From assembly GCF_014698735.1 (NCBI RefSeq), contig NZ_JACJTQ010000004.1, positions 1 to 64,000 on the forward strand: a stretch of DNA of 64,000 nucleotides, written 5' to 3'. A program made the position numbers and the translations under genes. This document shows, piece by piece, positions 61,124-64,000 of this stretch (positions are counted from its first letter, which is position 1; the number at the start of each line of letters is the position of its first letter). The notes beneath the pieces were generated by a model that saw only the letters and a list, made by a program, of their open reading frames with translations, had not been told where the DNA came from and searched no databases. Source of the stretch: Anabaena catenula FACHB-362 (GTDB taxonomy: Bacteria > Cyanobacteriota > Cyanobacteriia > Cyanobacteriales > Nostocaceae).

Positions 61124-62515
61124 ATGAAATCGTATTTTTCAGGAAAATGGATTGCTGCTGGAGTTTCTTTAGCTATATCGCTAATGGCGCTAGTTACCTT
61201 CGCTTCATTTAATAACACTACCGAAATTAAGGAAAATGCTAATCAAGTTCAGCATACTTATCAAACTCTCAATACTTTGACAGATTTATATGCAGCTATG
61301 ACAGTAGCTGAATCAGCACGAAGAGGGTATATATTTTTGGGAAGTAGACAAGATTTAGAGCGCTATGAAAATGCCATAAATAATATAAAAACCAAGGTCA
61401 GTTTATTAGAAACTCAAATCCATAATAATATCAAACAAAAACAGAGATTTGCCAGTTTTAAATCATTGGTTAATCAAAGATTATCTCTTTTAGAAGAATC
61501 AATAAAACTTTATCAACAAGATAAAAATGCATTACAACAGCAAACTAAAATTACCGAAGTCAGTGTTAATTTTAGAGAAAAAATTATACCTATAATTGCA
61601 GATATTCAAACTGAAGAACAAGGTTTCTTAAACAGTTCTCTCAAGCAGTCGCAACAGAGTATTCACTTACGAATAATCATGGAAATACTAGGAACTATTT
61701 TAAGCCTGGTTGTGATTTGCAGTTTATGTTTTATCATCGAGCGTCAAGGAGTAAAACATGAACATATTAAATCTTTAGAAGCTTCCCTTGCTCAAGAAAA
61801 AAAAATTGGTGAATTAAAGGTTCAGCTATTTTCTATGATTTCCCATGAATTTCGTACACCTTTAAGTGTAATATTGCTTTCATCTCAGTTATTACGGGAA
61901 ATTCTGGTAGATTTGGTGGATAAAAAGGAATTAAAAAACCTTGACCGCATTCAGTCTTCAGCAAAGTTGATCAATCACTTATTAACAGATATATTAACTT
62001 TGACTAGAGCCGAAGCAGGTGAACTAGATTATAAACCTCAATTAATCAATGTGGAAAACTTTTGTTTGAATCTGCTGGAAGATGTGCAGATGTTTAGTCG
62101 CACAAATCATATTATAAAGTTCATCAAGCATGGTCAATCTTTTCGTGCTAATCTAGATGAAAAATTGCTGTACTCTATTCTTAGTAATTTACTTTTAAAT
62201 GCCATCAAATACTCATCACCTGGGGGTAACATCTACTTGGTTTTAAATTCTCAACTAGATGCTACTATCTTTCAGGTGATAGATGAAGGTATAGGCATTT
62301 CCCCATCAGAACAGGCTAGGCTTTATGAACCTTTTTATCGGTCTGAAAATGTTGAAGGTATTGTCGGAACTGGGTTAGGATTACCAATTGTGAAAAAATG
62401 TGTAGAAAGACATCAGGGAGAAATTTTTGTGGAAAGTAAAGTTGGAGTAGGAACAACTTTTACTGTGAAAATTCCTATAGCTAGAGAACAGGGAATAGAA
62501 AAGAAGTTATTGTAA
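61124..62515 (+). CDS. CHASE3-domain membrane histidine kinase
   Basis: A 463-residue sensor kinase: TM1 (about 8-28), a periplasmic helical CHASE3 domain (about 35-185), TM2 (about 187-207), a short coil, HisKA with phospho-His in SMISHEFRTPLSVILL, and ATPase with N-box NLLLNAIKYS, DEGIGISPSE and GTGLGLPIVK. No PAS or HAMP. Divergent from the OmpR-type regulator and its likely partner. Stimulus unknown; CHASE3 senses extracytoplasmic signals. Confidence 0.9.
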   Translation: MKSYFSGKWIAAGVSLAISLMALVTFASFNNTTEIKENANQVQHTYQTLNTLTDLYAAMTVAESARRGYIFLGSRQDLERYENAINNIKTKVSLLETQIHNNIKQKQRFASFKSLVNQRLSLLEESIKLYQQDKNALQQQTKITEVSVNFREKIIPIIADIQTEEQGFLNSSLKQSQQSIHLRIIMEILGTILSLVVICSLCFIIERQGVKHEHIKSLEASLAQEKKIGELKVQLFSMISHEFRTPLSVILLSSQLLREILVDLVDKKELKNLDRIQSSAKLINHLLTDILTLTRAEAGELDYKPQLINVENFCLNLLEDVQMFSRTNHIIKFIKHGQSFRANLDEKLLYSILSNLLLNAIKYSSPGGNIYLVLNSQLDATIFQVIDEGIGISPSEQARLYEPFYRSENVEGIVGTGLGLPIVKKCVERHQGEIFVESKVGVGTTFTVKIPIAREQGIEKKLL

Positions 62516-62543
62516 GTAATTAGCCAAAGATGATTTCATCATC

Positions 62544-64000
62544 TTACTTAACAGTTTTAAACCACTCTGTCACCCCATCCGCTAAAGTCTTCGCCATTTT
62601 CTTTTGTTCCTCTGGGTTCACTACCTCTTCAAACTCATAGGGATTACTCATAAAACCCAATTCCAATAATACCGCAGGTGCAACAGAGGGACGAGTCAGG
62701 GCTAAATTATTCCAAAAAACGCCATAGGAAGGTTTACGAAGTTTGTTAACTACGTAATTTTGTAAAAATATTGCGAGATTATGTGATTGAGGATGATACC
62801 AAAAACTACCGAAACCCTTGGTTTTTTCGGCATTACCATCATCAGGTAAGGAATTGTAATGGATAGAAAGAGCGATCGCAGGTTCTTCTTTACTAATTAT
62901 CTCCTGACGTTCTACCAAAGACACATCCCCCCGATCATCTTCCCTTGTCATCACCACCTTTGCACCACGCTGCACCAACTCATCCCGCAGTAATTTAGAA
63001 ACTATCAAATTTACATCTTTTTCTAAATATCCCGTTGGACCACTTGCACCAGATTCCTTACCACCATGTCCCGGATCAAGTAAGATTTTGATGCCAGACA
63101 AGGGTTTTCTATTGTGAATATTCGGTGCATGACGCAAACTCAATACCAGGGTTGTGTTGTCGTATCTCAGCTTATAGCCCCACTGTTGGAACTTTTTGAG
63201 GTTAAAAGTGTACTTTACCTGACCAGGATTCACCTGTTGCCAATCCAGGCGAGAAATTAGGGGGTCATCATCCAGACGAATTGTATCTGTTTGGGCAGTG
63301 GTATTGTAGAGAGTGAGGCTAAAAGTGCTATTTCCCTGTTCCACACTTACAGGCACAGGCACTTGCAAGGGAAAACGCATCTCCGTTACTCCAGCTAATT
63401 GACGATAGCCCACACTGCGAATTACTGTTTGTGGGGGAACTGCACCGGGGAGAATTTTGGTTTCTTTACTATTAATCCAAGCCCCATAATCTAACCGTAA
63501 CCAATCACCTTCTGTCCCTGTGACGGTTGCCCTTGTTCCTTGAGGTAGGGGTGTCAGTCGAGAATAATCGCTACTTGCCCCCGTGCGGGCTACACCTGAT
63601 GCTGCTGTTACTTCGACAACTGCTAACCGTTCTGGTGCTAAAATCTGCACTTTTCCCAAACCAAGTTGGGTGATTGTCTGACCCTTCAATGTCAAACTAA
63701 ATAGAGGTTTTCCCAAATCCCCAGCATTGGCGATGGTTGTACAACCTTGGTATTTGCTAATACCAGAAATAGTAGCCTGATTGCGCCCTGTTAAAATGCT
63801 GGAATTAGCAGGTAATTGTGCTTGTGGTGATTGTGGTGACAAGGGAATACTTTGATTAGCCAACTTCACTGAGACAGTAGCTTGAGGAGGTGCGATCGCA
63901 CTAAAACAAATCAATTCTCCGGGTAATCTAGCAATATCAACAGCAGGAGTTAGAGAATCTTTAGCAAAACCTAACCCATCTGGTAACTGAGGTTGAGTAG
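62544..64000 (-). CDS. N-acetylmuramoyl-L-alanine amidase (AmiC-type), 5' end outside window
   Basis: The coding frame runs open to base 64000 without a stop, so the gene is partial: residues such as QPQLPDGLGFAKDSLTPAVD are coded before the in-frame TTG at 63914, which is therefore not the start. Order: an SH3-like region (GTRATVTGTEGDWLRLDYGA), an AMIN-like region, then Amidase_3 with ILLDPGHGGKESGASG (zinc His), SIHYNSLPD (His) and LLELGFMSNP (catalytic Glu). It cleaves septal peptidoglycan stems. Its AmiC relatives in heterocyst formers are needed for cell-cell communication pores. Confidence 0.9.
   Translation of the reverse strand, partial: TQPQLPDGLGFAKDSLTPAVDIARLPGELICFSAIAPPQATVSVKLANQSIPLSPQSPQAQLPANSSILTGRNQATISGISKYQGCTTIANAGDLGKPLFSLTLKGQTITQLGLGKVQILAPERLAVVEVTAASGVARTGASSDYSRLTPLPQGTRATVTGTEGDWLRLDYGAWINSKETKILPGAVPPQTVIRSVGYRQLAGVTEMRFPLQVPVPVSVEQGNSTFSLTLYNTTAQTDTIRLDDDPLISRLDWQQVNPGQVKYTFNLKKFQQWGYKLRYDNTTLVLSLRHAPNIHNRKPLSGIKILLDPGHGGKESGASGPTGYLEKDVNLIVSKLLRDELVQRGAKVVMTREDDRGDVSLVERQEIISKEEPAIALSIHYNSLPDDGNAEKTKGFGSFWYHPQSHNLAIFLQNYVVNKLRKPSYGVFWNNLALTRPSVAPAVLLELGFMSNPYEFEEVVNPEEQKKMAKTLADGVTEWFKTVK

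Noticed and set aside
63911-63914. TTG as start codon of the amidase
   Set aside because: The frame stays open with protein-like sequence to the window edge, so the true start lies beyond base 64000.

Overview
The window looks like chromosome of a filamentous, heterocyst-type cyanobacterium (Nostocales). Evidence: many HIP1 octamers (GCGATCGC), abundant heptanucleotide short tandem repeats (STRRs, e.g. CAGGAGT and CGCGTCC types) between and even inside genes, and gene content typical of the group: agrE (cyanophycin/arginine catabolism), a glycine-rich RRM protein, a UbiD decarboxylase, large PAS/GAF/CHASE hybrid kinases, a Uma2 nuclease and an Rpn-family protein. No species call is possible from the sequence alone.

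Layout. 1-9.5 kb: a secreted three-repeat protein, two radical-SAM proteins, a probably inactive dihydroorotase homologue, a two-domain histidine phosphatase, and a minus-strand pair that looks like the archaeal XPB helicase/Bax1 nuclease couple. 9.5-24.2 kb: signalling, with a membrane adenylate cyclase, a hybrid kinase, a Ser/Thr kinase, a TauE-like exporter, an amino-acid ABC ATPase, and a 1752-residue CHASE hybrid kinase followed 8 bases later by a REC-GGDEF protein. 24.3-33.7 kb: smc followed by a 5.5-kb accessory island, all on one strand. It carries a nuclease-like gene, a small orphan gene, four complete toxin-antitoxin pairs (VapBC-like, TumE/TumA, DUF433/DUF5615, PrlF/YhaV) and a lone antitoxin-like gene. 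The island holds attC-like recombination sites and is closed by a second, diverged copy of the smc 3' end, as if an element replaced the smc tail on integration. 33.8-46.3 kb: a PRC-barrel protein, two secreted proteins, two paralogous nuclease-TPR fusions about 8 kb apart, a 2OG-Fe dioxygenase, UbiD, a large VWA protein and an Rpn-type protein. 46.5-64 kb: a two-subunit sodium:solute symporter, a TPR lipoprotein, a DEDDy exonuclease, a medium-chain reductase, an RRM protein whose ribosome-binding site lies inside a hairpin, a DUF4145-HEAT protein, agrE, a frameshifted VapC, Uma2 and DUF2085 proteins, a divergent OmpR/CHASE3-kinase pair, and an N-acetylmuramoyl-alanine amidase cut off by the window edge.

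The most interesting parts are the smc-anchored island with attC-like sites, the XPB-Bax1 pair, the hairpin over the RRM gene's Shine-Dalgarno sequence, the nuclease-TPR paralogues, and the in-frame invasion of conserved genes (XPB, smc) by STRR DNA. Functional names rest on motifs read by eye; no database search was run.
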